Shown here: one piece after another, positions 41,619 to 52,797 of the stretch
How positions within the stretch are numbered: the stretch's first letter is position 1
Layout of the letters: the number at the start of each line of letters is the position of its first letter
Assembly (NCBI GenBank): GCA_028697205.1
Contig: JAQVFO010000002.1
Location: 1-64,000 of the forward strand
Origin: Candidatus Altimarinota bacterium
GTDB lineage: Bacteria; Patescibacteriota; Gracilibacteria; BD1-5; UBA6164
Direction of reading: 5' to 3'
Length of the DNA: 64,000 nt
Notes under the pieces: model-generated
Databases searched by the model: none
What the model saw: the letters and a program-made list of their open reading frames with translations, nothing else
What the model was told of the DNA's origin: nothing
Program-made: the position numbers and the translations under genes

Positions 41619-42629
41619 TTATTTTTTACTTATTAAATAATTTTCTGCATTTAAAGTAATCTTTCTTCCTCTTGGAGTTCTATCTAAAAATCCAATTTGT
41701 AATAAATATGGTTCAACAATATCTTCAAGTGTTGCTTCTTCTTCTCAGATTGCAGAAGCAATTGTATTTAATCAAACAGGTCAAGAATTAAACTTAGTAT
41801 AAAGTGTTTCAAGATATTTTCTATCAAGGTAATCAAGTCAAAGTTCATCAATTCAAATATTTAAAAAAACTTGTTTTAATTCTTCTAAACTATTAACATC
41901 ATGTCAAATAGTATGATAATCTCTAACTACTTTTAATAACCTATTTGCAATTCTTGGAGTTCATCTTGATTTTTTTGAAATAAATTCTAAACAATCAGAA
42001 CCTAAATCTATTCACAAAATTTTTGAATTTACTTCTATAATTTTTTTTATATCTTCTGGAGTATAAAAATCAAGTTTTAATACATTTCAAAATCTATCTC
42101 TAAGTGGTGAAGATAAAGCACTTAATCTAGTTGTTGCTCATATTAAACTAAATTTTTTTAAAGGGATTTTTACACTTTGTGCTCATGTTCCTACTCAAAC
42201 CATTATATCTATAACAAAATCTTCCATAGCTGTGTACAAAATCTCTTCAATTTGAGGCTTTAGTCTATGAATCTCATCTATAAAAAGGATATCTCACTCT
42301 TCTAAATTTGAAAGAATTGAAATTAAATCTGATTGTTTATCTATAGCTGGTCCTGATGTTGATTTAAGATTTGATCACATCTCGTATGCTATAATATTAC
42401 TTAAAGTTGTCTTTCATAAACCTGGAGGACCATAAAAAAGTATATGTTCCAATGTTTCATTTCTTATTTTTGCTGATGCTAAAGAAACTGATAGGTGCTT
42501 TTTTATAGAAGTTTGCCCAACATAGTGACTTAAAGTTTTTGGTCTAAGTGAATTTTCTATTGCCACATTATCACTTCAAACTGATGACGGGGATACTACT
42601 CTTTCTTTTTTTTGTGAAGATTCTATCAT
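41619..42629 (-). CDS. ruvB: Holliday junction DNA helicase RuvB
   Basis: The 336-residue AAA+ protein has [13 protein letters not shown], Walker A FYGPPGLGKTT, Walker [17 protein letters not shown], sensor [17 protein letters not shown], and the winged helix with [20 protein letters not shown] and TPRGR. It is the motor for branch migration with RuvA. It heads the operon ruvB-uridine kinase fusion-femAB and is divergent from clpB. The Walker A lid glycine before GKT is TGA. Confidence 0.96.
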
Positions 42630-42719
42630 TTTAAGCTTATATTTAGATATTACAGTTTACTTATATATACAGTTTATGCCTTTTTAGTATTTTGTAAAGA
42701 TAAAAACTATAAAAATCTT

Positions 42720-42748
42720 TTGACTTTTTTATTATTAGCACATATAAT
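42720..42748 (+). promoter_or_regulatory. clpB promoter
   Basis: TTGACT (42720-42725), 17-base spacer, perfect TATAAT (42743-42748). The -10 box lies inside the CIRCE-like inverted repeat. Confidence 0.75.
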
Positions 42749-42761
42749 ACTTATGTGCTAA
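42735..42761 (+). promoter_or_regulatory. CIRCE-like operator (HrcA-type heat-shock control)
   Basis: TTAGCACAT (42735-42743), nine-base spacer, ATGTGCTAA (42753-42761). Arms are perfect inverted repeats. The CIRCE consensus is TTAGCACTC-N9-GAGTGCTAA, so seven outer bases and the exact spacer length match. The site covers the -10 box and start region of the clpB promoter, where a bound HrcA repressor would block transcription. Confidence 0.75.
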
Positions 42762-42783
42762 ATTATTATTTAATTTTACTTAT

Positions 42784-45381
42784 ATGAACTTTGAAAAATT
42801 TACAATAAATTCTAGTAAGAGAATTAGTGAGGCTCAAAGTTTAGCTAACTCTTCAAGGAATTCAAATATAACTAGCTTACACCTACTTTACTCTATGATT
42901 ACAAGTGAGGATTCTATAATAAAAGAAATCCTACTTGATTTATGAGTTGATTTACAAATTATAACTTTAAATACAAAAAAAGAATTAGATAAATTACCGA
43001 AATTAGAATGAAACTATGACTTAAGAATTAGCTCTGATCTAAATAAAGTATTACTTGAAGCTGAAAATATAGCAAAACATATGAAAGATGAATTCATAAC
43101 TGAAGAACATCTATTTTTAGCTATGATAAAATTTGGCGATGATACAACAAAAAATATACTTTCAAGCTTTTGAATAACTTATTCAAATGTAGAAAATAGT
43201 ATAAAAAATATGAGAAACTGAGAAATAGTAACTGACAATGACCCAGAAAATAAAATGAATGCTTTGAAAAAATACTGAATAGATTTAGTAGATCTTGCAA
43301 AAAAATGAAAAATAGATCCAGTAATATGAAGAGAAGAAGAAATAAGAAGAGCTTTACAAATATTATCAAGAAGAACAAAAAATAATCCAGTTTTAATTTG
43401 AGATCCTTGAGTTTGAAAAACTGCAATAATAGAATGAATCGCAAGAAAAATAGTTGAGTGAGATATTCCTGATAATTTGAGAGGAAAAAGAATTGTAACC
43501 CTTGATATGTGAGCTCTTTTAGCGTGAGCAAAGTATAGATGAGAATTTGAAGAAAGACTTAAAGCAGTTATAAAAGAAGTAGAAAAATCAAATTGAAATA
43601 TCATACTTTTTATAGATGAGATTCATACAATTGTATGAGCATGAGCACAGGAATGACAAGGCGATGCCTGAAATTTATTAAAACCTAGCCTTGCTAGATG
43701 AGCTCTGCATTTAATATGAGCAACAACAATAAGTGAATACAGAAAATACATAGAAAAAGATCCAGCTCTAGAAAGAAGATTTGCAACTGTTATGGTTGAC
43801 GAACCAACAGCAAGTGATACTTTAGCTATTTTAAGATGAATAAAAGATAAATACGAAACTCATCACTGAATAAAGATAACAGATAAAGCAATAGAAAAAG
43901 CTGTAGAATTATCTATTAAGTTTATAGCTGATAGAAAATTACCAGATAAAGCTATAGACTTAATTGATGAAGCTCTTTCAAGTGTTAAATTAAAAACTAT
44001 TTCAAAACCTGTTGAACTTGATATTCTTGATAAAGAAATAAGAACACTACAAATAGAACTTGAAGCAAAAAAACAAGACAAGGAAACAAAGAAAGAAACT
44101 CTGGAAAAAATATCTTGAGAATTAGCTTCAAAACAAGAACAGGCTCGTGCTATAGAAAATTCATGGAGAAAAGAAAAAGATGCAATAAACAAGATGAAAA
44201 ATCTAAGAGAAGAAATAGAAAAGCTCGGGCAAGAAGCATCAAATTTTGAAAGAGAAGCCAATTTCAGTGAAGTAGCTAGAATCAGATATGGAGAAATTCC
44301 AAAAAAAGAAAAAGAAATAGAAGAAACAACAAAATTCTTATGAGAAATTCAAAAATCTTGAAAAAGTTTTTTAAAAGATAAAGTTACAGAAGAAGATATA
44401 GCAGAAATTATTTCAAAATGGACTTCAATTCCAGCTTCAAAACTTCTTGAAACAGAAAAAGAAAAACTTCTGAATTTAGAAAGTATTTTAAACGAAAAAG
44501 TTGTATGACAAAATAAAGCAATAGAAGCTGTCGCAAATGCCATCAGAAGAGCAAGAGCTTGATTAAATGAAGCAAATAAACCACTTTGAAGTTTCTTGTT
44601 TTTATGACCAACTTGAGTTGGTAAAACTGAGACTGCAAAAGCATTAGCTGAAACTTTATTTAATGATAAACATAATTTTGTAAGAATTGATATGAGTGAG
44701 TATATGGAAAAACACTCAGTTTCAAGACTTATATGAGCTCCCCCTGGATATATATGACATGATGAATGATGACAACTAACAGAAGTTGTTAGAAGAAAAC
44801 CTTATAGTGTTATACTTTTTGATGAAGTTGAAAAAGCTCACCACGATGTATTCAATATACTATTACAAGTACTTGATGATGGTAGATTAACTGATAGTAA
44901 ATGAAGAACAGTAAATTTCAAAAATACGATAATTATTTTGACTTCAAATATTTGAAGTCAAAAGATACAAGAAATGACAAAAGAGTGAAAGAATAGTAAT
45001 GAAATGCTTGAGTGACTACAATCAGATTTAAAACTATACTTTAGACCAGAGTTTTTAAACAGAATAGATGATATAATTGTTTTTAATCCTCTTTCAGAAA
45101 AGGTAATTTTATCAATTATAAATATACTTTTACAAGATGTTGCAAAAATACTTTTAGAAAAAGATATAAAAATAGAATTTAGTGATAATCTAAAAAAATA
45201 CCTTGCTAAGGTCTGATATGATATAGAATTTGGAGCTAGACCTATGAAAAGAGCTATAACAAATATAATTATGAATAGTTTGTCTACAAAATTAATCTGA
45301 GAGGAGATAAAATCAGGTGATGATATAAAACTTGATGTTGATAAGACAGGAAATTTGAAAGTTGAAAAAAATAAAAAATAG
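42784..45381 (+). CDS. clpB: ClpB-type disaggregase
   Basis: The 865-residue protein has the N domain, two AAA+ modules (GDPGVGKTAIIEGIA and [18 protein letters not shown] Walker A motifs), an M-domain coiled coil of about 120 residues between them ([20 protein letters not shown]...), and the ClpB-like [34 protein letters not shown], given in two overlapping parts. No ClpP-binding IGF loop was noticed, which favours ClpB over ClpC. It rescues aggregated proteins with DnaK. Heat-shock control by the CIRCE-like site fits that role. Most P-loop glycines are TGA. Confidence 0.93.
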
Positions 45382-45419
45382 TTTATAATAAAAGTATAAT
45401 AAATATTTATTAAAATCGT

Positions 45420-45911
45420 ATGCTTAAAATACAAACTTGAACTACAAATGAGATTCTTAGAAAGGTCTCGGAAGAGATAAAAAAGGAAGAACTTAGTAAA
45501 TATGTAAAACTAGGGCAGGATATGTTAAAATACATAAAAGATCCTGATAATTGATGAGTATGACTTGCTGCTCCACAAGTTGGACACAATATTAGACTTA
45601 TTGTTGTAAGCTTACTAAAAGATCGGGATGATGAGAATTTTCCTACAATTATGATGCTAAACCCTGAAATATTAGAACACTCTGAAGAAACTTATTTAGA
45701 TAATGAATGATGTCTATCAGTCCCATGAGAAAGATGAAAAGTCGAAAGGTGGATTGAGATGAAAATAAAATTTATAGATAAAAATCTAAAAGAACAAAAA
45801 CTAATACTTAAGTGATTACAAGCACGCATTGTTCAACACGAAATAGATCATCTAAACTGAGTACTTTTTATAGACAAAATTGTAAACAAAGAAAAAAGAC
45901 TGAATTTTTAA
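45420..45911 (+). CDS. def: Peptide deformylase
   Basis: The 163-residue metalloenzyme contains all three deformylase motifs: GGVGLAAPQVG (45-55), EGCLSVPG (96-103, metal ligand Cys98) and QHEIDHLNG (139-147, metal ligands His140 and His144, catalytic Glu141). It removes the formyl group from new proteins at the ribosome. The gene follows clpB by 38 bases and may share its transcript. Its stop codon lies inside the terminator stem. Confidence 0.95.
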
Positions 45912-45928
45912 ATTCAGTCTTTTTTTGA
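45893..45928 (+). terminator. def terminator overlapping the stop codon
   Basis: AAAAAGACTGAATTT (45893-45907) pairs with AAATTCAGTCTTTTT (45910-45924); the TAA stop at 45909-45911 sits in the loop and right arm. Confidence 0.85.
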
Positions 45929-45935
45929 TTATTAA

Positions 45936-46286
45936 TTAATTAGCTCAAAGTATAGAAGTAACTAACCATTGAACTACTGAAGAAGCTAACCATATAACAA
46001 CAAGACCTATAAGTGCTTGAATTATAATAGTTTTTCATTTTTTTACTTTTTCATCATTTCAACCAGCTGTAAGAATATTAAATCATCCATATAAACCATA
46101 TACAACAGCAACTAAATATAAAAATGTAATTGCATTTTTAATTAAAGTTTGAACAGCAGAATCAGCTCATTGATCTGATCATTTTAATCATGAATCAACT
46201 TTAGTTCCTCATAAGCTTAGTGCTGCATTAGCATAGTTTAAACCCAAAAAAGATAAACCAATCATACTAAATATAAATTTTTTCAT
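45936..46286 (-). CDS. VirB2/TrbC-like small pilin-type membrane protein (second copy)
   Basis: A 116-residue paralogue of the protein at 13310-13747: signal peptide ending NYANA, linker, helix LIKNAITFLYLVAVVYGLYGG, loop NILTAGGNDEKVKKGKT, and a second helix with IIIQALIGLVVIWLASSVV. The loop (A/S-G-G-N-D/E-E-x-V/L-K-K) is the conserved part. Such proteins resemble VirB2 cyclic pilins, but no other type IV secretion gene is present. Monocistronic. Confidence 0.72.
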
Positions 46287-46448
46287 ATAAATTTTATTAA
46301 ATAATATTTAAAAACAACTGTATTATATTCATAAACTTTTAAAAAGGCAAATTTTTTTAATTATTATACTAAAAAATAATATTTACCTTTACAAAAAGGA
46401 CAAACTTTATAAACTATATCAAATTTCCAAAAGTTTAATAAACATAAT

Positions 46449-46997
46449 ATGAACCAAGAAAAATACCTTAAAAATTTAAAAGAATACTGATTAAAAAATG
46501 ATATTCCAAATATAAGTATTACAAATGCAAAATTTTTAAGAGATTTAATAAAAATTAAAAACGCTAAAAATATTCTTGAAATTTGAACTGCTAATTGATT
46601 TTCTACTATTAACTTTGCTTTTGAATTAAAAAACACTTGATGAAAAATAACAACGATAGAATTTTCACCAAATTCACAAAGTGATGCTTTAAAAAATTTT
46701 AAGGAAGCCTGAGTTGAAAATCTAATAATTCCATTACTTTGAAACGCTCTTGACATAATTCCAGCATTGAAAGAAAAATATGATTTTGTATTTATAGATT
46801 GAATGAAAAAAAGAAGCAAAGACTTTCTAGAATTAGTTTGGGATAAAACTGAAAAAAATTGAATTATAATTATCGATGATGTAATTAAATTTAAAGAAAA
46901 AATGATTAGTTTATATGACTACCTAAAAGAAGAAAATATAACTTATAATGTAATTCCAATAGATCCAGATGATGGAATAATAATGATAATAAGATAA
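46449..46997 (+). CDS. SAM-dependent O-methyltransferase
   Basis: The 182-residue protein shows the class I SAM fold of the catechol O-methyltransferase-like family: AKNILEIGTANGFSTINFAF (motif I), KITTIEFSPNSQ, ENLIIPLLGNALDIIP, YDFVFIDGMKKR with the metal-site Asp, and NGIIIIDDVIKF. Members methylate hydroxyl groups, including the tRNA uridine-5-oxyacetate precursor (TrmR). It ends four bases before thiI, so tRNA modification would be a fitting but unproven role. Confidence 0.85.
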
Positions 46998-47000
46998 AAT

Positions 47001-48485
47001 ATGACAATAATAGTAAAAATCTCTCCCGAGGTCATGATAAAATCTAGACCTGTAAGAAAAAGAACAATTCAACTTTTGACTCAAAACATAGCTATTTTTC
47101 TAAAAGAATATAAAGAAAAAATAAAAATTTTACCTACTTGGGATAGAATCACAATAGAATTTAGGAAAGATATTTTAGAAAAAGAAAATAATGAAATTAT
47201 AAAAATTTTATCTTTCATTCCTTGAATTTATAGTTTTTATAATGTTATTGAATGAAATTTAACTAATCTAGATAATTTATATCTAGAGACTAAAAATTTA
47301 TTTTTAGAAAAAATATCAAATAAAACTTTTGTTGTTAGAGTTCATAGAACTTGAAAACACGATTTTTCATCAATAGATGCTGAAAAATATTTATGATGAT
47401 TATTTTTAAAAAATTCAATAAACGCGAAAGTTAAATTAGAAAATTCGGACATAATAATAAATATAGATATAAAAGAGGATAAGTATTTTGTTATTCAAAA
47501 TAGATATAACTGAATTTGATGATACCCTGTTTCCTTTCAATGAAAAGTTTTATCACTTATTTCATGATGATTTGATTCCTGAGTTTCAACTTATTTAAGT
47601 ATGAGAAGATGATGTGAAGTAGATTTTTTATTTTTTAATTTATGATGAACAGCTCATGAACTGGGAGTAAAACAAGTTGCACATTATCTATGGAAAACAT
47701 TTTCAAAAAATTATAAAGCTAAATTTATAACAATAAACTTTGAGGAAATAATAAAAGAACTTCTAACAAAAATAGACCATAAATATAGATGAATAATCTT
47801 AAAAAGATTGATGCTAAAATGCGCAAGCAATATTTGAGAAACTAGCCATTATGCACTAGTAAAATGAGATAGTTTATGACAAGTTTCAAGTCAAACACTT
47901 ATAAATATGTCTGTAATTGATAAATCCTCATCGATGCTTGTTCTAAGACCATTAATAACTTATGATAAACAAGAAATAATAGATATAACTAAAAAAATAT
48001 GAACATATGATTTTGCTTGTAATATGCCAGAATATTGTGGAGTGATTTCTGACAAACCTGCAACTAAATCAGAAGAATATAAAATAATAGAAGAAGAAAA
48101 AAATATTGATATTACAACAATTCAAAAAGCAATTAATAATAAAAAAATTGAAAAAATTGAAGATGTTTTAAATACTGAGTTATGAGATTTAGAAATGTGA
48201 ATTGAAATGTCTTATTTACCATGAAATGATGAAGTAATAATTGACATCAGAGAACCTGAAAAAATTACAAAATCTCCTTTAGAATATTCATGAATAAATA
48301 TAATAAATATTCCTTTTTTTGATATAAATCATAAATTTCCTACTTTAGATAAAAATAAAAATTATCTTTTTTATTGTGATAAATGAGTTCTATCAAAACT
48401 CCATGCACTATACTTAAAAGAAAAATGATTCAATAATATAAAAATATTTAGACCTCTAAAAAAAGAAAATAATTGTAAAATATAA
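47001..48485 (+). CDS. thiI: tRNA 4-thiouridine synthetase ThiI with rhodanese domain
   Basis: The 494-residue protein has an N-terminal ferredoxin-like region, THUMP ([21 protein letters not shown]), PP-loop pyrophosphatase domain with LISGGFDSGVSTYL (187-200, ATP adenylation motif) and [12 protein letters not shown], and a C-terminal rhodanese domain with catalytic Cys in LFYCDKGVLS. It transfers sulphur to U8 of tRNA; some homologues also feed thiamine synthesis. No cysteine desulfurase gene is next to it. Confidence 0.94.
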
Positions 48486-48544
48486 TTTTGAAAAACAAGA
48501 TTTTTTCATATAATGGTGGCCTATTAAACGAATTAATTAACATT

Positions 48545-49708
48545 ATGAAGAAAAATTTATTAAAATACCTAATTTACTGAACTGTATCAATTATTGGACT
48601 TTCGTTCTTAACTGCATTTTCATCTAGTATATTTGCTCAAAATTCCAAACTAATTTATAAACTATCAAATAATATTTATCTTAATTCAGACACTTTAAAT
48701 AAAACATTATTAGTATATAAAAGCAGTGACGATATCAGTGACGCATATTTTAAATCATCATGTAATATTGAAACTAAATTAATAACTAAAAAAGAAGATT
48801 TATATTTATTTGAATTAACTATAAATGATCCTAACTGTACAAATTCAAACATATATTTAGTATCAAAATTATGAATTTTGAATAGCACTGAATTGAACTT
48901 AATATCAGATTACAAACTATATTCTATTCTACTTGATTATTCAACTAGCGAATTAAATAATTCATTAGAAACACTAAATAAAAATTCATCAAAATACAAA
49001 ATTTTTACCGATTACAGAGATAATATTTTAAATGATAAATATAATTTTTCTAATAAAAAAAGAGTTTATGATGAACTTATATATAAGTGAGAATTAGTTC
49101 AAAAAATATTAAATGCAAGAAATACAAAATACCTAATACCTGTTCCATGATACAAATTACCAACTAACTTATCAAAAATTCCAAATGCTTGAAGACCTTA
49201 TAGAGCTTGAACAACAGACGGAATACATCATTCATGGGATATAGATACTCCTTTTTGACAAAAAGTAGTAGCATTAGATGATTGAATAATTATAAGAATA
49301 GTTAAGAATTGGGATAAAACTGATTTAAAAAATATAAGAGAATGAGAAAATTTATCAATAGAAGATAAAATGAGAAACTTAGATATTCTTAGATGAAACC
49401 AAGTTTGGATAAAAACAATGAAATGAGAGATAGTTATGTATGCACATTTTGACAAAGTTGTTGATTCATTAAATGAATGAACAATGATAAAAAAATGAGA
49501 TTATATAGGAAATATATGAGTTACATGAGTTCCAGATGATAATTATACTGATTATCACCTTGATTTTTCTATTTCTGAAAATCCAAATAATTTATGAAAA
49601 GCATGAAGTTATGAAATTGTAGATTATATGAGTTGGCCATGGAAATTTAAATGAAAATCAAGTCAATATATTCTTGCTCATCAAAATGAACTTTTTGAAA
49701 GTAATTAA
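48545..49708 (+). CDS. Secreted M23 (LytM-type) peptidase-like protein
   Basis: The 387-residue protein has a signal peptide or anchor (residues 7-31, ending SSIFA), an N-terminal region of about 190 residues, and a C-terminal M23 domain: GIHHSWDIDTPFGQKVVALD (metal ligands His and Asp), IVMYAHFDKV, KKGDYIGNIGVTG and DYHLDFSI. The final motif HLDF replaces the usual HLHF, so the second catalytic His may be missing and activity is uncertain. It would act on peptidoglycan in remodelling or division. Confidence 0.8.
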
Positions 49709-49723
49709 TAACACATAATCAAT

Positions 49724-50170
49724 ATGATAATTTCAAAAAATAAAAAAGCTTATTTTGATTATGAAATATTAGAAAACTTTGAAGCTTGAATTGAACTAAA
49801 ATGATATGAAGTAAAAGCTATAAGAGCCTGAAATATAAATCTTAAATGAGCATATGTTTCTTTTTTAAGTAATGAAGCAGTAGTGAAATGAATGCATATT
49901 TGATTTCTAAAAAATATTGCTGCTCAAAAATTACTTGAACCAACTAGAGATAGAAAAATTTTCTTACATAGAAAAATAATTAACTATTTATCATGAAAAA
50001 TAAAAGAATCATGACTTACAGTTATTCCTCTAGAGATTTATACATCCTGAAATCTTATAAAGCTAAAAGTATGACTTGTAAAATGAAGAAAAAAATATGA
50101 TAAAAAACAATTATTAAAAGAAAGAACAATTGATAAAGAAGCAAAGATTATGATGAAAAAGGTTTATTAA
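49724..50170 (+). CDS. smpB: SsrA-binding protein SmpB
   Basis: The 148-residue protein matches SmpB: [31 protein letters not shown] (conserved EAGIEL-x-G-x-EVK), LLEPTRDRKIFLHRKII, and the C-terminal GLVKGRKKYDKKQLLKERTI. With tmRNA it rescues stalled ribosomes. The tmRNA gene is not in the window. It follows the M23 gene by 15 bases. Confidence 0.95.
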
Positions 50171-50252
50171 TATTTGTAATATAATGAATAGAAAAACTTT
50201 ACAAAACAAAGTAATCTATTATTATAAATATATTATTTAATACCTAATAATT

Positions 50253-50420
50253 ATGAAAAAAATAGCAGTAATTAAAGCTATTCCACCTTGATTAAATTCC
50301 AGGAAATTACCTGAATGAGAAGCTAAAAAACTGATAATAACAAACGATGCAAAAAATAGAATTTCCAAAGCACTAGAAGCTAGTAGAATTGCAAATACAA
50401 AACAAAGAGTATTTCAGTAA
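50253..50420 (+). CDS. Small hypothetical protein
   Basis: A 55-residue basic protein (MKKIAVIKAIPPGLNSRKLP ... NTKQRVFQ) using two TGA glycines. Strand-turn-helix composition; no family recognised. It lies between smpB and serS, 40 bases before a Gly-rich small gene. Codon composition matches that of neighbouring real genes. Confidence 0.5.
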
Positions 50421-50460
50421 TATTTTCCAGCTACTAATATTATTTTATAACTTTTTAAAT

Positions 50461-50757
50461 ATGTGAGATAATTGAAATTTTGGAACAACAACATATGACC
50501 CTTATGACTGACTTTTATCAATTGCTTGAAAATCTGAATGATGAAATGCTACTTTTGCATATTCAGACTTAACAAATTTAGAACAAACTGCAGTAGCAGC
50601 TCTAATCTGAGAAACACAAGAATGAAATTTTAACTGATGAGATATAAAATTCTGAGAATGAATTTTAAGAGTTATTCAATCAGCTAAAAAATGAATAGAA
50701 AATGCTTTTATCACAGTTATAGCACCAACTAACGAGTTTTGAGAAACTTTACTTTAG
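50461..50757 (+). CDS. Small Gly-rich hypothetical protein
   Basis: A 98-residue frame with 18 glycines, nearly all TGA, including codon 2. Motifs: NFGTTTYDPYDGLLSIAGKS, EGGNATFAYSDLTN and NFNGGDIKFGEG. The pattern of aromatic-Gly strands suggests a beta-rich fold. No homologue recognised. It starts with a TGA codon right after ATG, so it is only visible in code 25. It precedes serS by 24 bases. Confidence 0.55.
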
Positions 50758-50781
50758 TTAACTACCACATAACCAATAAAT

Positions 50782-52041
50782 ATGATAGACCTAAAAAAAT
50801 TAAAAGCTGATATAGACAGCTACAAACAAGTTCTAAAAGATAGAAACTTAAAAATAGATTTAGATGAATTTTTAGATTTAGATAAAAAAAGACTAGAACT
50901 TCAATCTCAAATTGATGAATTAAAAAATAAAAGAAATATAGTATCAAAAGAGATTCCAAAACTTGCTCCAAGTGAAAAACAAATGAAAATTGAAGAGATG
51001 AAAAAAGTATGAGACGAAATAACATGTCATGAAACTACTATTACTAGTATAGAAGAAAGATGGACTTACATATATCATAGACTGCCAAATTTCCTTGATT
51101 CTACAACTGCTATTTGACCAGATGATAGTTGAAATAAAGTTGAATCAAAATATAAAGACCCTACTAAATTTGACTTTGCACCAAAAACTCACTATGAAAT
51201 CTGAGAAAAAAAATGATGGATTGATACTGAAAAATGAGCTCAGATTAGTTGAGCTAGATTTTGGTATATAAAATGAGACCTAGCTCTACTAAATATGGCA
51301 ATAATAAACTATGCTGTAAATAAACTAAATTCAAGATGATTTCAATATATACTTCCTCCTGTTTTAGTTAGAGAAGAAGCTATGTTTTGAACATGATTCT
51401 TACCTGCCTGAGAAGATTGAGTTTATAGAGTAAATCCTGAGGAAGATAATCTGTACCTAGTTTGAACTGCTGAAGTTCCTGTTACATCATATCATGCTTG
51501 AGAAATTCTTAATTTAAATAGTCCTATAAAATATGTATGACAATCATCTTGTTTTAGAAGAGAAGCTTGATCTTATTGAAAAGATATGAAGTGAATACTT
51601 AGATGACATCAATTTGAAAAAGTAGAAATGGTTGTATTTTGTAAACAAGAGGATAGTCAAAAAATGCATAATGAAATGGTTGCAGTAGAAGAAGAAGTAT
51701 GGCAATGACTTTGAATTCCTTATCAAAAAGTAAATATATGTTCTTGAGATCTTTGAAATCCTGCACTTAAAAAATATGATCTCGAAGCATGGATGCCATG
51801 AGAATGAAAATATAGAGAAGTAACAAGTTGTTCAAATGTATGAGAATATCAATCAAGAAGACTTGGAATAAGATATAAAGATGAGGAATGAAATACAAAA
51901 TATGCACATACTTTAAACTGAACTGTTATAGCACTTTCAAGATGTTTAATAGCAGTTATAGAAAATTATCAAACAGTAGATGGAAATGTAATCATTCCTG
52001 AAATTTTGAGACCTTATATTTGATGAAGAACTGAGATATAG
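50782..52041 (+). CDS. serS: Seryl-tRNA synthetase
   Basis: The 419-residue class II synthetase has the N-terminal tRNA-binding coiled coil (about 1-100) and the class II motifs: motif 1 near [28 protein letters not shown] (serine-binding TxE), motif 2 [25 protein letters not shown], given across its halves, and motif 3 [20 protein letters not shown] (with ALxR). It charges tRNA-Ser. Ends with a terminator overlapping the stop. Confidence 0.96.
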
Positions 52042-52060
52042 AAATATATCTCTTTTTTTA
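52033..52060 (+). terminator. serS terminator overlapping the stop codon
   Basis: GAGATATA (52033-52040), GAAA, TATATCTC (52045-52052), T run. The TAG stop (52039-52041) is at the top of the stem. Confidence 0.85.
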
Positions 52061-52119
52061 ATTTCATTTAAAGATGCAAATTATAGTATTTATATATATG
52101 TACAAGTAAAATAAAAACA

Positions 52120-52629
52120 ATGAATCTAAAAAAACATAATATATTTTCAAAAGAAAATTTAAATAGATTATTTATATTGTTATTTTTTTATATTTTTGCT
52201 AGTATTAGTCATAATATATCCCAAAACTACAACCAAGAAATTATTAGTGCATTTATAATATTAATAATCTTTTCAACAATATTAATAGAGGAATATAAAT
52301 CATTATTTAAAAAGAATTTGCCAAAAAAAGAATATTTTTTAAATATGTTTTTTATAATATTTTTTACAATAATGATGTATTCTACAATCTATGCATGAGA
52401 AATACATTGATGAGGAAGTTATTTTATTGAAAATTGAAAAAAAATACTTGATTTGCCATATTTTGATGCTATGTATTTTTCAATATCTACACTTACAACA
52501 GTATGATATTGAGATATAGCTCCTGTATGAATATTTAGACTCTTTGCATCAATTGAAATATTTACTTGATTAATTTATACAGGAACTATGGTGTATATAT
52601 TTACAAACCATTTAGATAAAAATGAATAA
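52120..52629 (+). CDS. Two-pore-helix potassium channel
   Basis: A 169-residue membrane protein with about four helices and a C-terminal pore module (Ion_trans_2). The selectivity filter is TTVGYGD at residues 126-132 and both filter glycines are TGA codons, so the gene makes sense only in code 25. The pore helix and last helix (FRLFASIEIFTGLIYTGTMV) follow the K+ channel plan. No ligand-binding domain is attached. It likely sets K+ flux or membrane potential. Confidence 0.9.
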
Positions 52630-52689
52630 AAACTTGCAATTATAAAAAAAATAATTATAAATGACTTACATTAATTTTTACAAAAACTT

Positions 52690-52773
52690 ATGAATACATT
52701 AGTTTTAAATAAATACTTTAGCTTTAGCTTCTTCTTCAAATTAAACAAGTTGAAGTGCTTTTGTAGTATGTAA
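52690..52773 (+). CDS. Possible 27-residue Phe-rich leader peptide
   Basis: A short frame MNTLVLNKYFSFSFFFKLNK followed by seven more residues, with five Phe codons within seven codons (52717-52737). Its 3-prime part contains AGTTGAAG (52748-52755), which can pair with CTTCAACT (52803-52810) in the left arm of the downstream terminator. This is the geometry of a Phe attenuator, although the downstream gene is not recognised as a Phe gene. The frame is short and AT-rich, so chance is possible. Confidence 0.35.
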   Translation: MNTLVLNKYFSFSFFFKLNKLKCFCSM

Positions 52774-52797
52774 AAATTATTTATTTACTTAAACCAC

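Noticed and set aside
43121-45434. Several minus-strand frames of 130-160 codons
   Set aside because: All are antisense to clpB and show the Leu/Phe/Ser-rich composition of shadow frames.
46364-46819. Minus-strand 151-codon frame
   Set aside because: Antisense of the O-methyltransferase gene, which has a full set of SAM motifs.
49220-49600. M23 gene as a pseudogene because of the HLDF motif
   Set aside because: The frame is complete with signal peptide and domain; loss of one His could be a real subfamily feature, so only activity is doubted.
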